Program-made: the position numbers and the translations under genes
DNA from: Dehalococcoidia bacterium CG2_30_46_9
GTDB taxonomy: Bacteria > Chloroflexota > Dehalococcoidia > GIF9 > AB-539-J10
Assembly (NCBI GenBank): GCA_001873005.1
Contig: MNYE01000094.1
Location: 1 to 20,951 of the forward strand
Length of the DNA: 20,951 nt
Reading direction: 5' to 3'
Shown: piece by piece, positions 1-6,790 of the stretch
Position numbering within the stretch: the first letter of the stretch is position 1
Layout: the number at the start of each line of letters is the position of its first letter
Notes under the pieces: generated by a model
What the model was told of the DNA's origin: nothing
What the model saw: the letters and a program-made list of their open reading frames with translations, nothing else
Databases searched by the model: none

Positions 1-175
1 AGTGACAACGAACACAGCAGTACAAATCTCGTTTCATAGCCCATGCTTCCTCGTATCCGCAGCGCGGACACCGAAAGCCTTCCGGCCAGCGAAGCTGAAA
101 CAAGTACTCTACACATGCTTTCTCGGTTCCAAATCGTTGTTCGAATTCGAGCAAAGTCTTTGGGTAGTCCTCCAT
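1..175 (-). CDS. IS1595-family transposase, N-terminal part (cut by window edge)
   Basis: An open frame runs from an ATG at 175 off the left edge, giving 58 codons. The start MEDYPKTLLEFEQRF, then EYLFQLRWPEGFRCPRCG and a second CxxC (CVRC) about 20 residues on, matches the N-terminal zinc-ribbon region of IS1595-type transposases (the DDE catalytic domain would follow outside the window). The two CxxC pairs are the zinc ligands that help bind transposon ends. The gene lies just downstream of the HepT gene on the same strand, so 176-235 should contain one end of the element. A GCATATGC palindrome lies at 213-220, but I could not define the terminal inverted repeat. The family call is from recognised sequence pattern; whether the element is intact cannot be seen. 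Confidence 0.8.
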   Translation of the reverse strand, partial: MEDYPKTLLEFEQRFGTEKACVEYLFQLRWPEGFRCPRCGYEEAWAMKRDLYCCVRCH

Positions 176-235
176 AGAGGAATATACTACATCCTGTTGC
201 TAGGCTAGTCAAGTGCATATGCCTATTTTTTAATT

Positions 236-577
236 TCATCCCTTCTCCATCTCTTCAAGAATATCCTCAATTTTCTCTTTAAGTTGAGGAATCTTGCTTT
301 TTACGTCCCAAACAATTTCCCACTTTACACCAAAATATCTATGTATAAGTTTATCCCTCAAACCCGTTAACTGCCTCCACTCAATATCAGGATGTTTTTC
401 TCTAAACTCTAAAGAGATATTCTTCGTTGCCTCGCCTATCACCTCTAAGCTTCTTACGAACGCTCTTTTTAAGATCTCGTCCTTTATTAAGCCCTCATAT
501 TCCAGGTCTTTACTCTTATCCATCAAGAAATTTATCTCGTCTAGGATATGTCTTACAAAGACTTCATCTTGTTTCAA
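236..577 (-). CDS. hepT: HepT-like HEPN ribonuclease toxin (DUF86)
   Basis: This 113-residue all-helical HEPN protein carries the RNase motif Rx4HxY as RDKLIHRY (about R74, H79, Y81). HepT toxins of the MntA/HepT type cleave RNA and are silenced when MntA adds AMP to a tyrosine near this motif; the Tyr is present. I place the start at a TTG at 577 because AAGGAGG (587-593) sits 9 nt upstream and the protein then begins MKQDEVFVRHILDEINF, the usual family start. The upstream ATG at 610 would add 11 residues and lacks a ribosome site. The start lies inside the end of mntA (14-bp overlap), so translation is probably coupled, with the antitoxin gene first. The length is normal and no damage is visible. 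Confidence 0.85.
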   Translation of the reverse strand: MKQDEVFVRHILDEINFLMDKSKDLEYEGLIKDEILKRAFVRSLEVIGEATKNISLEFREKHPDIEWRQLTGLRDKLIHRYFGVKWEIVWDVKSKIPQLKEKIEDILEEMEKG

Positions 578-857
578 TCCACTCAGCCTCCTTTTCGACA
601 TAAGGTTCAATATACGGGCTTAAACTACCTTTAGGAACTAAATTTATCTCTTTCTTTAACAATTCTTCCAAGGTAAAAACCAAATGTATAAAGTTATCGT
701 AAGTAGGTTCTTCAAGCTCAACAAGAAGGTCAACATCGCTGTCTTGCCTCTGCTCGTTTCTTACATAAGAACCGAAGAGAGCAATAGATTTAACTTTGTA
801 TTTTTTCAATATTTCTTTGTTTCCGGACAGGATTTGTTTAACCTCTTCCTTTGTCAT
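564..857 (-). CDS. mntA: MntA-like nucleotidyltransferase antitoxin
   Basis: A 97-residue minimal nucleotidyltransferase. The catalytic signature GSx10DxD is complete: GSYVRNEQRQDSDVDLLVE, with both metal-binding aspartates. The C-terminal half (LEELLKKEINLV...) is the usual third strand/helix of the MNT fold. In MntA/HepT systems this enzyme AMPylates its HEPN partner and so neutralises it. The partner follows directly and overlaps by 14 bp. The ATG at 857 has TTTAGGAG immediately in front of it, which is tight spacing; the start is otherwise unambiguous because the family begins about 20 residues before the helix leading to GS. The pair looks intact, and it lies in an accessory strip between an IS1595-type transposase and a second nucleotidyltransferase gene. 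Confidence 0.85.
   Translation of the reverse strand: MTKEEVKQILSGNKEILKKYKVKSIALFGSYVRNEQRQDSDVDLLVELEEPTYDNFIHLVFTLEELLKKEINLVPKGSLSPYIEPYVEKEAEWIETR
587..593 (-). promoter_or_regulatory. Ribosome binding site that sets the hepT TTG start
   Basis: On the minus strand this reads AAGGAGG and lies inside the 3' end of mntA, 9 nt before a TTG. It is the only strong Shine-Dalgarno sequence near the hepT frame, and it argues for the short TTG-initiated protein rather than the ATG at 610. Confidence 0.65.
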
Positions 858-908
858 CTCCTAAACTCCCATTAGTGCCTTAAACTCACTTCTTGAGCAC
901 CTCCAAAC

Positions 909-1247
909 TTATTGCCGGGCATACAATACCTCTCCCTTAGTAAGGACTTCTTCAATAAATTGGTCGCCGGTCTCCAATCTTCGTTTAATTTCCTCAGGGG
1001 TTAGCACAAGGGATGAGAAGGCAGGGTAGGATGAATCCCTAATGTCAACGATGCGGCGAACTCTTACCCTTCGGTCAAGGGGGCGCTCTGAGGTTTCCTT
1101 AATGATTAACAGGTCGATATCGCTATTCTCAGCGGGTACACCATAAGCAAAGGAACCGTAGAGGATAATCCTTTCCGGATCGTATTTGGCTTTGATAGCC
1201 TCCACTATCTTAAAAAGGATTCCCTTTAATCTCTCCTCGGTTACCAT
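909..1247 (-). CDS. Nucleotidyltransferase (MNT-fold), possibly an orphan antitoxin
   Basis: A 112-residue protein with the intact signature GSFAYGVPAENSDIDLLII (GSx10DxD). The residues after it (ERPLDRRVRVRRIV, then YPAFSSLVLTPEEI) are typical of stand-alone MNT proteins that usually pair with a HEPN partner. No HEPN gene is its own neighbour: the next gene on the strand is mntA, 51 bp on, giving an unusual nucleotidyltransferase-nucleotidyltransferase-HEPN order. Two ATGs are possible (1253 and 1247). I prefer 1247 because AAAGGA then lies about 5 nt upstream, whereas it abuts the ATG at 1253. The start overlaps the end of an argH remnant (stop at 1241-1243). The function as antitoxin is inferred from the family; the substrate is unknown. 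Confidence 0.75.
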   Translation of the reverse strand: MVTEERLKGILFKIVEAIKAKYDPERIILYGSFAYGVPAENSDIDLLIIKETSERPLDRRVRVRRIVDIRDSSYPAFSSLVLTPEEIKRRLETGDQFIEEVLTKGEVLYARQ

Positions 1248-1411
1248 TTCCATCCTTTCCAGAAATCCAGTTTCTGCTTTTTGGCTTCAGCGTCGCTCTT
1301 GGTTATTATACCTTGTTTTGTCAGTATTTTAACATGAGCAATGCTCTCCTTAATGTCCTGACGATATAATCGCTGGCCAAAGGGAATGGAGGCAATACAA
1401 ACTTGTGCCAT
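1241..1411 (-). pseudogene. argH (argininosuccinate lyase) fragment, copy B
   Basis: The frame encodes IASIPFGQRLYRQDI followed by ESIAHVKILTKQGIIT and KSDAEA (homologous part about 1283-1402). This is the N-terminal region of argininosuccinate lyase, usually written as ASIPFDxRLYxxDIxGSIAHxxML. The true N-terminus (WGGRF...), about 25 residues, is missing, and similarity stops at DAEA, after which the frame runs into unrelated codons and a stop. It is therefore a fragment of roughly 40 of about 460 residues and cannot be an enzyme. An ATG with AGAGG upstream exists at 1411, so a short peptide could still be made. The same piece of argH recurs at 4204-4260. Confidence 0.8.
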
Positions 1412-1453
1412 TTTATTAGCCTCTTTCTGGAAACGATTGCGCAAGTAACTCAT

Positions 1454-1882
1454 CTAAATCCGCCTCAAGCGCTGAGTTGAAATCCTGATATTTCCCTTCT
1501 CTTCACACTTGAGAGAGTGAGTCACAGCTTTTGAAAGAGGAACTTTAACACTTTCATGGATGGCAGAATTAACAATCCGATGAATTGTTCAGCAAATCTG
1601 AACGCCATTTTTCGGGGACTTTTTCCTGCCCAAACAACCGGGATGTTACAGATGCCATAACCGATGTGGTATACTGTGGTTGTGTTGCCGATGCTTGCAG
1701 ACTTTTTTCAATCCCGAGTTTACTACAACAAAGATTCAGGAATGGAATCCATTGAATAAGTTTGTGGTAACTAAAAATGGCTTTATCATCCCAAGAGGCC
1801 TGTTGGAATAAGGTAGGCAACACCACTGCCCAAGATTACGGAGGATATTCTGAATGAGGCCGAATCCCAACCTCAGCATAAT
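1454..1882. other. Gene-poor spacer (429 bp), no confident gene
   Basis: I find no recognisable gene here. An 85-codon minus-strand frame (1569-1826) has no family resemblance and no ribosome site. Near 1442-1500 the minus strand reads an acidic stretch ending ELLAQSFPERG that could be the tail of a lost gene, but it needs a frame change to join anything upstream. An imperfect inverted pair (GTGGTTGTGTTGCC at about 1676-1689 and GGCAACACCAC at about 1817-1827) brackets part of it. Decayed DNA is the most likely content. Confidence 0.4.
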
Positions 1883-3481
1883 CTACGTCTTACTTTGGGA
1901 TACTGACCTTATCCACTCCAGTACACCGGGAGTGTCTAGCCAGACACTGCCAAATTCAGCCATATATATTATTGCCTCATTCTTGTCGCCAAGCCCTATG
2001 CACTGCGGTGCGCTACGCGGCAACTGCCTTTGCCCAAGCAAATAACGAACCACGTGAGGATTCTCTTTCATTGCCTCCATAAGTTGCTCTCTCGCTTCTG
2101 GAGTATCTCCTTGGTGAACAAAGGTGATCAACGTTCGTGTAAACAACCAGGCTGCTGAGACTTCGTCCTGGAACTGTTCTAGCAATTCCTCAGCAGCACC
2201 TATGTTATTTGACTTCATGAGACAGCTTAGCAGCTTGTAGCGGATGCCCTGGCTGTCGTTGGGATTCAATCGGAGCATATCCCAATAGTGCTTTACCGCG
2301 GCATCACCTTCACCAAGGAAGGAAAGGCAATCAGCCAATCCTTCACGAGCTCGCATGTACGGCCGTGTCTCTATGAGGCTCCAGAAATTTCCCGCCTCCC
2401 TAGCGAATATCTCGGGTCCCAGCGCGCGCTCACCCGCTTCCACACCTCGCTGATACCAGTTTCGTGCTTGTTCAGGCACAAGAGCTGCCTCTTCTGCCAG
2501 GAGCACATAGGCATCGGCACAATCTTGAGATATCCTGAGGGCATCCATTGCGAGACGTATTCGCTCTCTCTTCTCCGTGGCTTCCAATGCCTTGTAGACT
2601 AGCTCTTGGGCTTGTTCTAGCAGAGTCTCTGGTGTCCATTCCGGAATATCGCCCTTGGCTGTAACCCGGCGCAGGAATGTTTTGGCCTCATCGGGAGATT
2701 CAAAATCTTGCCTCTCCACCACCTTTTGAAGGGCACGCAAGTCGCGCTCCATCAGTCTTCGCATGGCGCGGAAGTCCTGCCCCACAAGCTTTTGGGTGGA
2801 AGGTGAAGAAATAGGGCTGGGTGCTTTCCCACAGCACCTCTTATATTTCTTTCCACTTCCACAGGGACAGGGATCATTTCTCCCGATCTTACGCTTGGTC
2901 TTTGCTGTATCCTCTACACGATAACCTTTCAAGCTCTCGTTAATCTCATCCAGATGAAATTCATCCGGGTCAAGCTTGACACCAAGCCACTCCATCATTT
3001 CTTCGTGTTCTTCATGGGCAGGGTCGCTGATGACCTCAAGCAAATGGTAGTAACCGGGGATTCCGCCACAATCTTCAGGCGGGCAGGCACGTTTGCCTTT
3101 AAGACATATCGGGTACTGTGCCCCTGGCTCAGCAGGCAAAATTCTTTCGACCAGAATCTCATGGTTCCAACTATCCCCAAAGTCGTACTCGTAGAGGAAC
3201 TTGGCCCTCTCTCGGGGTGCCACCTTACTCAGCTTGGCTATTTTGGAGTTCTTTATCCGCAGTCCGTAGAAACTTTCGGGATCAGGCTCACCGAAATCTA
3301 TGCCCTCAATCTCGAATTGATACAAATGAGAGTTAGTCCAACCCATAACTACTTGCAGAATCAAATGTAGATGGTGAAGAGTAACGTCGCCTGCTACTTG
3401 AAAACGTCTCCATATCGGCGGTTTACTTCCCTTGAGCGTCACTTTGAGTTGATAAACCTGTTGCTTACCTGTCGGTTCCAT
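1883..3481 (-). CDS. pRiA4b ORF-3-like / SEC-C zinc motif protein with helical-repeat C-terminus
   Basis: A 532-residue protein in three parts. Residues ~8-190 match the plasmid pRiA4b ORF-3-like family (PPIWRRFQV, LHHLHLILQVVMGWTNSHL, YEYDFGDSWNHEI). Residues ~199-218 are a SEC-C zinc motif, IGRNDPCPCGSGKKYKRCC (C-x-C-x8-CC). Residues ~290-500 are helical and TPR-like (repeats around NPNDSQGIRYKLL and NNIGAAEELLEQF). SEC-C motifs bind zinc and are found in SecA and in many proteins of unknown role; pRiA4b ORF-3 proteins are common on plasmids and mobile DNA and have no settled function. The ATG at 3481 is preceded by GAGGAGG only about 20 nt upstream, so the start is less certain than the frame. 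It is not obviously damaged. I would not assign a biochemical role. Confidence 0.8.
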   Translation of the reverse strand: MEPTGKQQVYQLKVTLKGSKPPIWRRFQVAGDVTLHHLHLILQVVMGWTNSHLYQFEIEGIDFGEPDPESFYGLRIKNSKIAKLSKVAPRERAKFLYEYDFGDSWNHEILVERILPAEPGAQYPICLKGKRACPPEDCGGIPGYYHLLEVISDPAHEEHEEMMEWLGVKLDPDEFHLDEINESLKGYRVEDTAKTKRKIGRNDPCPCGSGKKYKRCCGKAPSPISSPSTQKLVGQDFRAMRRLMERDLRALQKVVERQDFESPDEAKTFLRRVTAKGDIPEWTPETLLEQAQELVYKALEATEKRERIRLAMDALRISQDCADAYVLLAEEAALVPEQARNWYQRGVEAGERALGPEIFAREAGNFWSLIETRPYMRAREGLADCLSFLGEGDAAVKHYWDMLRLNPNDSQGIRYKLLSCLMKSNNIGAAEELLEQFQDEVSAAWLFTRTLITFVHQGDTPEAREQLMEAMKENPHVVRYLLGQRQLPRSAPQCIGLGDKNEAIIYMAEFGSVWLDTPGVLEWIRSVSQSKT

Positions 3482-3530
3482 TGATGCTACTATCTCTGTT
3501 TCCTCCTCGATTTTTTCACCACACTAGATT

Positions 3531-3536
3531 ATTATA
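3531..3536 (-). promoter_or_regulatory. Possible -10 box for the SEC-C gene
   Basis: On the minus strand this is a perfect TATAAT, 50 nt before the ATG of the SEC-C gene, and it overlaps the stop of the small upstream frame. No good -35 hexamer lies 16-18 nt upstream (the bases there are ATGTTC), so this is a weak call. Confidence 0.3.
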
Positions 3537-3663
3537 CCGCAGGGAGATAGGGTGAACATTCTGACGAAATGTGCAATTTCCTAGTCACCCTTAAGCATTG
3601 GGTGATAAATTCAATCTCTCGCTCGCTTAACCTGTTTTCCGGGGATTGGCTCTCTTTCATCAT
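3532..3663 (-). CDS. Small 43-codon ORF coupled to the upstream nucleotidyltransferase
   Basis: An open frame starts ATGATG at 3663, overlapping the stop codon of the nucleotidyltransferase gene by 4 bp (ATGA), and ends at a TAA inside a TATAAT sequence. It encodes a 43-residue peptide beginning MMKESQSPENRLSEREIEF, then ITQCLRVTRKLHI. I recognise no family. The ATGA overlap is the arrangement in which MNT genes precede their HEPN partner, so this may be the start of a lost partner gene or a genuine small protein. The peptide is charged and probably helical at first, with a C-terminal stretch rich in Cys, Ser and Pro. It could equally be chance. Confidence 0.35.
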   Translation of the reverse strand: MMKESQSPENRLSEREIEFITQCLRVTRKLHISSECSPYLPAV

Positions 3664-3980
3664 ATTTTGATTTCCTCGCCTGTGGCCATTATCTCAACTG
3701 CTAAGGGGTCAGAGTCAGTGAAATCTTCTGGTCTATAGGGCATTGGCTCTATTCGCACATCTATGTCTTCAATCAGTGGTGCAACCCTTTCCCAATCAGA
3801 GAATCTCACGCCTTGAAAGTCCCTGGATATGATTACTACATCGATACCACTATCTTTGTGATAATTACCCCTGGCATAGGAACCATAAAGGCATGCCTTT
3901 TCTATATTGATGCCATGTTTATTTAATTGGCGCAGATATCTTTTAACTTTTTCAATCACTAAAACTTTTCCAGCATCCAT
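3660..3980 (-). CDS. Nucleotidyltransferase-like protein with an altered catalytic motif
   Basis: A 106-residue MNT-fold protein: KACLYGSYARGNYHKDSGIDVVIIS. The motif should be GSx10DxD; here the first aspartate is glycine (GID in place of DID, a single GAT-to-GGT change). The second Asp and the downstream VRIEPMPYRPEDF region, where the third acidic residue would be expected, are kept. Loss of a metal-binding Asp would be expected to abolish or weaken nucleotide transfer. The ATG at 3980 has no clear ribosome site. A coupled small frame follows, and the remnant argH copy A lies 226 bp upstream. It may be a dead relic or a protein kept for binding only. Confidence 0.7.
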   Translation of the reverse strand: MDAGKVLVIEKVKRYLRQLNKHGINIEKACLYGSYARGNYHKDSGIDVVIISRDFQGVRFSDWERVAPLIEDIDVRIEPMPYRPEDFTDSDPLAVEIMATGEEIKI

Positions 3981-3989
3981 TGGAAGTAA

Positions 3990-4053
3990 ATCCTAAGCAC
4001 TAAACACTAAATCCTAAATAATTTTGTTTAGAGTTTAGATATTAGAGTTTAGA
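3990..4053. repeat. AT-rich CTAAA-type inverted repeat
   Basis: The left arm is TCCTAAGCACTAAACACTAAATCCTAAAT. The right arm is GTTTAGAGTTTAGATATTAGAGTTTAG, which read on the other strand is the same CTAAAC-nCTAA motif. The second arm closely matches the repeat at 5515-5546. It lies in the gap between the nucleotidyltransferase gene and the argH remnant. Confidence 0.7.
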
Positions 4054-4203
4054 ATTTGTTTATGTGGGATATCTTGCTTCAATATTAAATCTGCTTTTCT
4101 AATGCTAAATGAACTACGAACTCTTACCTTTACAAACTCAAGGACTCCAACTCATATTTTCCGCTCCGCCCTTCATCGGCAAAGTTGAAGTATCTATTAT
4201 CGT

Positions 4204-4260
4204 TTACTCGATATCTTGGCGATATAATCGCTGGTCAAAAGGGATGGAGGCAATATAATT
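4204..4260 (-). pseudogene. argH (argininosuccinate lyase) fragment, copy A
   Basis: Directly downstream of argG, where argH commonly lies, the minus strand reads NYIASIPFDQRLYRQDIE and then a TAA stop. This is the same internal piece of argininosuccinate lyase as in copy B, beginning at almost the same residue, but cut after DIE. Nucleotide identity with copy B is high over GTATTGCC...CAGCGATTATATCG. There is no argH N-terminus between argG and this piece: only about 10 bp separate the argG stop from the recognisable codons. It is therefore a scar, not a gene. Confidence 0.75.
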
Positions 4261-4270
4261 TGTTACTAAC

Positions 4271-5497
4271 TTACCTTTGTCCTTTAGTATTTCTTTTTTG
4301 GTGAAATGGGGATTGTATCTTGGCTTGAGTTCTTACCGGCAATCCCCAGATGTGGATAAAGCCAGGGGAGGCACTTTGGTCGAAGGCATCACCCTTATCG
4401 TAAGTAGCTAAGCCATAATCATAGAGGGAATATGGTGATTTTCTACCCACCACCTGGCAATTGCCTTTGAAAAGTTTGACTCTCACTGTTCCAGCAACAT
4501 ATCTTTGTGAACTCTCCACATAAGCAGCCAAATCCTGACGTAGACCAGTGAACCATAACCCATTATAAATAAGGTCAGCATATTCACTAGCTACTTTTGC
4601 TTTGAAGCGGAGTTGTTCCTTTGCCAGCACAAGACTTTCCAAGGCTTGGTGAGCTTTAAGCAGAACTATGGCTGCTGGCGCCTCATAAATCTCCCTTGAT
4701 TTTATGCCCACCAGCCTATTTTCAACATGGTCAATTCTGCCTATGCCATGCTGGCCCGCTAACTTATGAACCCGCTGAACAAGCGTAACACCATCTAATT
4801 TTTCGCCATCAAGGCTTACCGGTATCCCTTTGTCAAAACCAATTTCGAGATAAGCAGGTTCGTTAGATGTCTCCTTAGGAGATTTTGTCCAGGCAAAGAT
4901 ATCCTCGGGGGGTTCATTCCAGGGATCTTCCAGTACACCGCATTCAATGCTCCTTCCCCATAAGTTCTCATCAATGGAATATGGACTAGCTCTGGTAATA
5001 GGGATGGGAATATTATGAGTCTGAGCATATTCAATCGTTTGCTCTCGGGTCATTTTCCATTCCCTGGCTGGTGCTATTACCTTAAGTTCAGGAGCTAAAG
5101 CTGCTACGCTTACATCGAATCTTACCTGGTCGTTGCCTTTGCCGGTGCAGCCGTGGGCTACTGCTGCCGCCCCTTCCCTTTTAGCTGTTTCCACCAGGAG
5201 TTGGGCAATGAGGGGACGTCCCAGGGCTGTGGCTAAAGGGTACTGCCCCTCATAAACAGCATCAGCTTGAAGAGCTGGGAAAACAAAGGAATTGATAAAG
5301 GATTCTTTTGCATCAACCACCAATGCTTTTATAGCTCCTACATGAAGCGCCTTTTGCCTGATAGCTTCAAGATCGGCCACATTGCCTATATCAACAGTGA
5401 GGGTGATGACTTCCAAATTATATCTTCCCTTAAGCCACCTTATAGCCACTGAGGTATCCAGCCCCCCGCTATAGGCTAATACCACTTTATCTAGCAT
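4271..5497 (-). CDS. argG: Argininosuccinate synthase
   Basis: This 408-residue cytosolic enzyme condenses citrulline and aspartate using ATP to give argininosuccinate, the penultimate step of arginine synthesis. The N-terminal ATP-binding loop AYSGGLDTS (residues 8-16) and the conserved AHGCTGKGNDQVRFD, SPYSIDENLWGRSIECG and the C-terminal SQRYVAGTVRVKLFKGN are all present, and the length is normal for the family. The ATG at 5497 has AAGGAGG 4 nt upstream, so the start is firm. It is the last complete gene of the arg operon here. argD lies 90 bp upstream across an AT-rich repeat, and its usual partner argH is reduced to a fragment just downstream. No ornithine carbamoyltransferase gene (argF) lies next to it. 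Confidence 0.96.
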   Translation of the reverse strand: MLDKVVLAYSGGLDTSVAIRWLKGRYNLEVITLTVDIGNVADLEAIRQKALHVGAIKALVVDAKESFINSFVFPALQADAVYEGQYPLATALGRPLIAQLLVETAKREGAAAVAHGCTGKGNDQVRFDVSVAALAPELKVIAPAREWKMTREQTIEYAQTHNIPIPITRASPYSIDENLWGRSIECGVLEDPWNEPPEDIFAWTKSPKETSNEPAYLEIGFDKGIPVSLDGEKLDGVTLVQRVHKLAGQHGIGRIDHVENRLVGIKSREIYEAPAAIVLLKAHQALESLVLAKEQLRFKAKVASEYADLIYNGLWFTGLRQDLAAYVESSQRYVAGTVRVKLFKGNCQVVGRKSPYSLYDYGLATYDKGDAFDQSASPGFIHIWGLPVRTQAKIQSPFHQKRNTKGQR

Positions 5498-5514
5498 GCT
5501 ACCTCCTTCGGAGA

Positions 5515-5603
5515 AATCCTAAATCCTAATATCTAAACACTAAACAAGTTCAAAATCCCAAATCCAAATTTCCTTATCGTTTAGGATTTAGTACTTGGGA
5601 TTT
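5515..5603. repeat. CTAAATCCTAA inverted repeat overlapping the argD 3' end
   Basis: CTAAATCCTAA at 5519-5529 is matched by its reverse complement TTAGGATTTAG at 5581-5591, with AATCCCAAATCC sequence between. It belongs to the same family as 3990-4053. The right arm supplies the last codons and stop of argD (NPKY, stop), so the argD C-terminus has been set by this repeat. Confidence 0.65.
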
Positions 5604-6790
5604 CGAGTTTCTTCTAGGACATCTTGTAAAATGCTAATCGCTTCATCCACTTCCCTTTCAGTAATGATGAGGGGGGGCATAAATCGGAGTGCATTTGGCT
5701 TCACTTTGTTAACTAGCAAGCCTCTTTTAAGGCAAGCTAGAACTAGCTCCTGTGCAATTTCGCTATTAAATTCCAAAGCTAACAGGAGTCCCCGACCTCT
5801 TACCTCTGTAATAAAATCAAACTGCTGCTTCAGGTTCTCTAGTTTAGTTATGAAATGCTTCCCTACTTGTTTAACTTTCTTGGGTATGTCGTTAGTGATA
5901 ATGTATTTCAAAGTAGCACAGGCAGCAGCACAAACCAGTGGATTACCACCAAAGGTAGAGCCATGCTCACCCGGAGAAAAGAGGGAAAAATCTTCTTTGG
6001 CTAAAAAGGCAGCGATAGGTACGCCGCTACCCAGGCCTTTAGCCAGAGTCATTATATCCGGTTCAGCATTATATTGTTCATAAGCAAAAAGAGTTCCCGT
6101 TCGTCCTATGCCTGTCTGTATCTCATCAAGAATGAAAAGAATGCCTTTTTCGTGACACCATTTTGCCACCTTTTCAAGGTATGTATCATCAGGCACGTTC
6201 ACTCCGCCTTCGCCCTGAATTGGCTCAAGCATTACCGCACAAGTTTTGTTCAATGTTGCCACCTTAACTGCCTCAACGTTATTGTATTCCACACTGACAA
6301 ATCCATTGGGTAAGGGTATATAAGGTTCCTGGAATTTCCTTTGTCCGGTAGCAGCAGTCATAGCTAAGGTACGTCCATGGAAAGAATTATTAGCAGTGAT
6401 AATTTCGTAGGCACCACCTAGACGAAGTTTTCCATAGCGGCGAGCCAGTTTTATTGCTCCTTCGTTAGCCTCAGCCCCACTATTGCAAAAGAAAACCCTA
6501 TCCAGACAACTATTTTGAACCAAAAGCTGTGCCAATTCTATCTGGGGAATGGTATAAAACTGATTCGACGCCTGAATTAAATTCCTAGCTTGCTTCTCTA
6601 GAGCTTCGACTACTACTGAAGGGCAGTGTCCCAGGCTATTAACCGCCCAGCCACCAACAAAGTCAAGATATTCTTTACCTTGGTCATCCCAGACTCGAGC
6701 TCCTTTGCCCCGAACCAGAGTCACAGGTACTCTATTGAACGTGCTTAAGAATAACTTTCGCTCCAGTTCCTGCCAGTTATCTTGCGACAA
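5588..6790 (-). CDS. argD: Acetylornithine aminotransferase
   Basis: A 400-residue PLP-dependent class III aminotransferase that converts N-acetylglutamate semialdehyde to N-acetylornithine. Visible motifs are YLDFVGGWAVNSLGH near the N-terminus, the PLP phosphate site FCNSGAEANEGAIKLAR, FHGRTLAMTAATGQ, the Asp motif LDEIQTGIGRTG and the Schiff-base lysine in MTLAKGLGSGVPIAAF (about K251). I place the start at a TTG at 6790, with AAGGAGG (6799-6805) 8 nt upstream, giving MSQDNWQELERKLF, which fits the family. The ATG at 6835 would extend 59 bp into argB. With the TTG the overlap with argB is 14 bp, implying coupled translation. The last residues (NPKY) come from a dispersed repeat. Confidence 0.94.
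   Translation of the reverse strand: MSQDNWQELERKLFLSTFNRVPVTLVRGKGARVWDDQGKEYLDFVGGWAVNSLGHCPSVVVEALEKQARNLIQASNQFYTIPQIELAQLLVQNSCLDRVFFCNSGAEANEGAIKLARRYGKLRLGGAYEIITANNSFHGRTLAMTAATGQRKFQEPYIPLPNGFVSVEYNNVEAVKVATLNKTCAVMLEPIQGEGGVNVPDDTYLEKVAKWCHEKGILFILDEIQTGIGRTGTLFAYEQYNAEPDIMTLAKGLGSGVPIAAFLAKEDFSLFSPGEHGSTFGGNPLVCAAACATLKYIITNDIPKKVKQVGKHFITKLENLKQQFDFITEVRGRGLLLALEFNSEIAQELVLACLKRGLLVNKVKPNALRFMPPLIITEREVDEAISILQDVLEETRNPKY

Noticed and set aside
564..610. A 47-bp overlap of mntA and hepT from the ATG at 610
   Set aside because: The TTG at 577 with AAGGAGG upstream is a better start and restores the usual protein N-terminus.
1569..1826. 85-codon minus-strand frame in the spacer
   Set aside because: No ribosome site, no recognisable family or motif, and it lies in what looks like decayed DNA.
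2954..3370. 138-codon plus-strand frame
   Set aside because: Antisense to the well supported SEC-C gene; no family resemblance.
5595..6083. 162-codon plus-strand frame
   Set aside because: It lies wholly inside argD on the opposite strand; serine/arginine-rich shadow composition.
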